The notes beneath the pieces are model-generated. The model was not told the DNA's origin and made no database searches. It saw only the letters and a program-made list of their open reading frames with translations. Positions 5,267 through 5,962 of a DNA stretch of 5,962 nt are shown piece after piece; positions within the stretch are counted from its first letter, which is position 1, and each line of letters begins with the position of its first letter. The position numbers and the translations under genes are program-made. This stretch comes from Promethearchaeota archaeon (GTDB taxonomy: Archaea; Asgardarchaeota; Lokiarchaeia; Sigynarchaeales; SOKP01): positions 1-5,962 of the forward strand of contig DAOUUT010000239.1 of NCBI GenBank assembly GCA_030668025.1, given 5' to 3'.

Positions 5267-5962
5267 TCACATAAAAATGATATTTATTACAAATTGAGAG
5301 AGGAAAAAAGCACCTATGCCTAAAAAAATAGAAATTGGGAGCCCAGGTAAAATTTTATTTCTTTTTAATCCCGAAATTGTAATTCCTGTTCCGATTAGAA
5401 TTGCAACTGTGGTTAAAACCATAATTATTACGTTATTTGTATGAAGAAGGACGCTAGAAGTAAGTAAACTGTAAAAAGCCAAATCCCCGATACCAATCTC
5501 TAATTTAGAGGTATCGTAGATGGTCTCACCGTTCTTAATTTTTTCTTTTATTTCTGCTTTTGTTAAGTTATTTTCATCGTCATTTTGGGTAGCTATATCC
5601 ATCATAGCTTTAATTGGCCCATGTTTATAAAGAACGCCAAAGATATCCCAAAGCGAGATGCCAATTAATATAGCTAACGTGCTCCAAAAGGGCAAAATAA
5701 TACTCATCGAAGCACTAATTAATAAACTGACGTATAAAACGATTAAGTTTTTTGTATTAATTGATTTTGAAGTAAAGTATTTGTAGAGTAGTATAACGAC
5801 TAAAATTACCGTCAATATTGGCAAGTAGACATTAATCAATAGAAAATAAAGGTTCAAAACGAAAGTTGTTCCAGGAAATTGAATAAAGATTAAATATATA
5901 ATTACCTCGGAAAACATTAGAGTCATAAAGAAACTTATAAAAGCAAAACTCAGTCCAAAAAT
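5267..5962 (-). CDS. Presenilin-family intramembrane aspartyl protease (GxGD type), 5' end outside the window
   Basis: The frame is open to the window edge: 12 hydrophobic codons (IFGLSFAFISFF) precede the first Met at 5926, so that Met is probably internal. Numbering here starts at that Met (219 residues to the stop). The protein is a polytopic membrane protease. The first catalytic Asp94 lies in SLWDIFGVLYKHGP, aligning with YDLVAVLCPKGP of human presenilin-1. The second, Asp148, lies in LEIGIGDLAFYSLL, aligning with KLGLGDFIFYSVL. VAILIG (174-179) is identical to presenilin segment 8, and LPGLPISI (193-200) corresponds to LPALPISI, with Gly for Ala in the PAL motif. Hydrophobic segments lie at about -12 to 16, 22-50, 61-78, 80-99, 142-161, 165-186 and 193-218; about the first two of nine are outside. 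The loop between the aspartates is short and charged (113-141), lacking the long presenilin loop. It is expected to cleave membrane-spanning segments, probably as a single subunit like known archaeal homologues. The substrate is unknown. The dehydrogenase gene follows 52 bases downstream on the same strand. Confidence 0.92.
   Translation of the reverse strand: MFGLSFAFISFFMTLMFSEVIIYLIFIQFPGTTFVLNLYFLLINVYLPILTVILVVILLYKYFTSKSINTKNLIVLYVSLLISASMSIILPFWSTLAILIGISLWDIFGVLYKHGPIKAMMDIATQNDDENNLTKAEIKEKIKNGETIYDTSKLEIGIGDLAFYSLLTSSVLLHTNNVIIMVLTTVAILIGTGITISGLKRNKILPGLPISIFLGIGAFFLSQFVINIIFM

Noticed and set aside
1..5962. CRISPR arrays, insertion sequences, tRNA or rRNA genes
   Set aside because: No spaced repeats, transposase motifs, terminal inverted repeats or cloverleaf-like GC-rich segments were seen on either strand.

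Overview
The window is AT-rich archaeal-type DNA, and its gene content points to an Asgard archaeon of the Lokiarchaeia or a related class. That is inferred from protein families: a Ras/Rab-like small GTPase, a stand-alone Roadblock/LC7 protein and a presenilin-like intramembrane protease lie within 6 kb of an FrhB-type iron-sulfur flavoprotein, a radical SAM/SPASM enzyme and a 3-hydroxyacyl-CoA dehydrogenase. Putative promoters look archaeal, with TATA-like boxes about 25-30 bases before short or absent leaders, and start codons include TTG.

Layout, left to right. A possible tail of an upstream gene (1-63, +) precedes the GTPase gene (152-694, +). The GTPase gene converges, 14 bases apart, on the FrhB-like gene (709-1650, -). 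A divergent intergenic region of about 390 bases (1651-2041) holds a perfect 18-base palindrome and, nearer the right end, a TATA/dyad/ribosome-binding arrangement. It is followed by the Roadblock gene (2042-2419, +, TTG start) and a radical SAM/SPASM gene (2515-3612, +). The latter converges, 3 bases apart, on a small winged-helix protein (3616-3903, -). Further right, on the minus strand, are a 3-hydroxyacyl-CoA dehydrogenase (4024-5214) and, upstream of it, the 3' part of a presenilin-family gene (5267-5962) cut off by the window edge.

The genes do not form one obvious operon. Most seem to have their own promoter, and the only close same-strand pair is presenilin-like then dehydrogenase. 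Functional links are loose. The GTPase and Roadblock protein belong to the families whose bacterial members (MglA/MglB) act as a switch and its regulator. The FrhB-like protein and dehydrogenase fit an anaerobic, flavin/NAD-linked metabolism.

The most noteworthy item is the presenilin-like protein. It keeps both catalytic aspartates and resembles eukaryotic presenilin closely around transmembrane segments 6, 7 and 9, but has PGL where PAL is expected. The GTPase is also unusual, with Glu replacing both the catalytic Gln of switch II and the Asn of the NKxD guanine-recognition motif.
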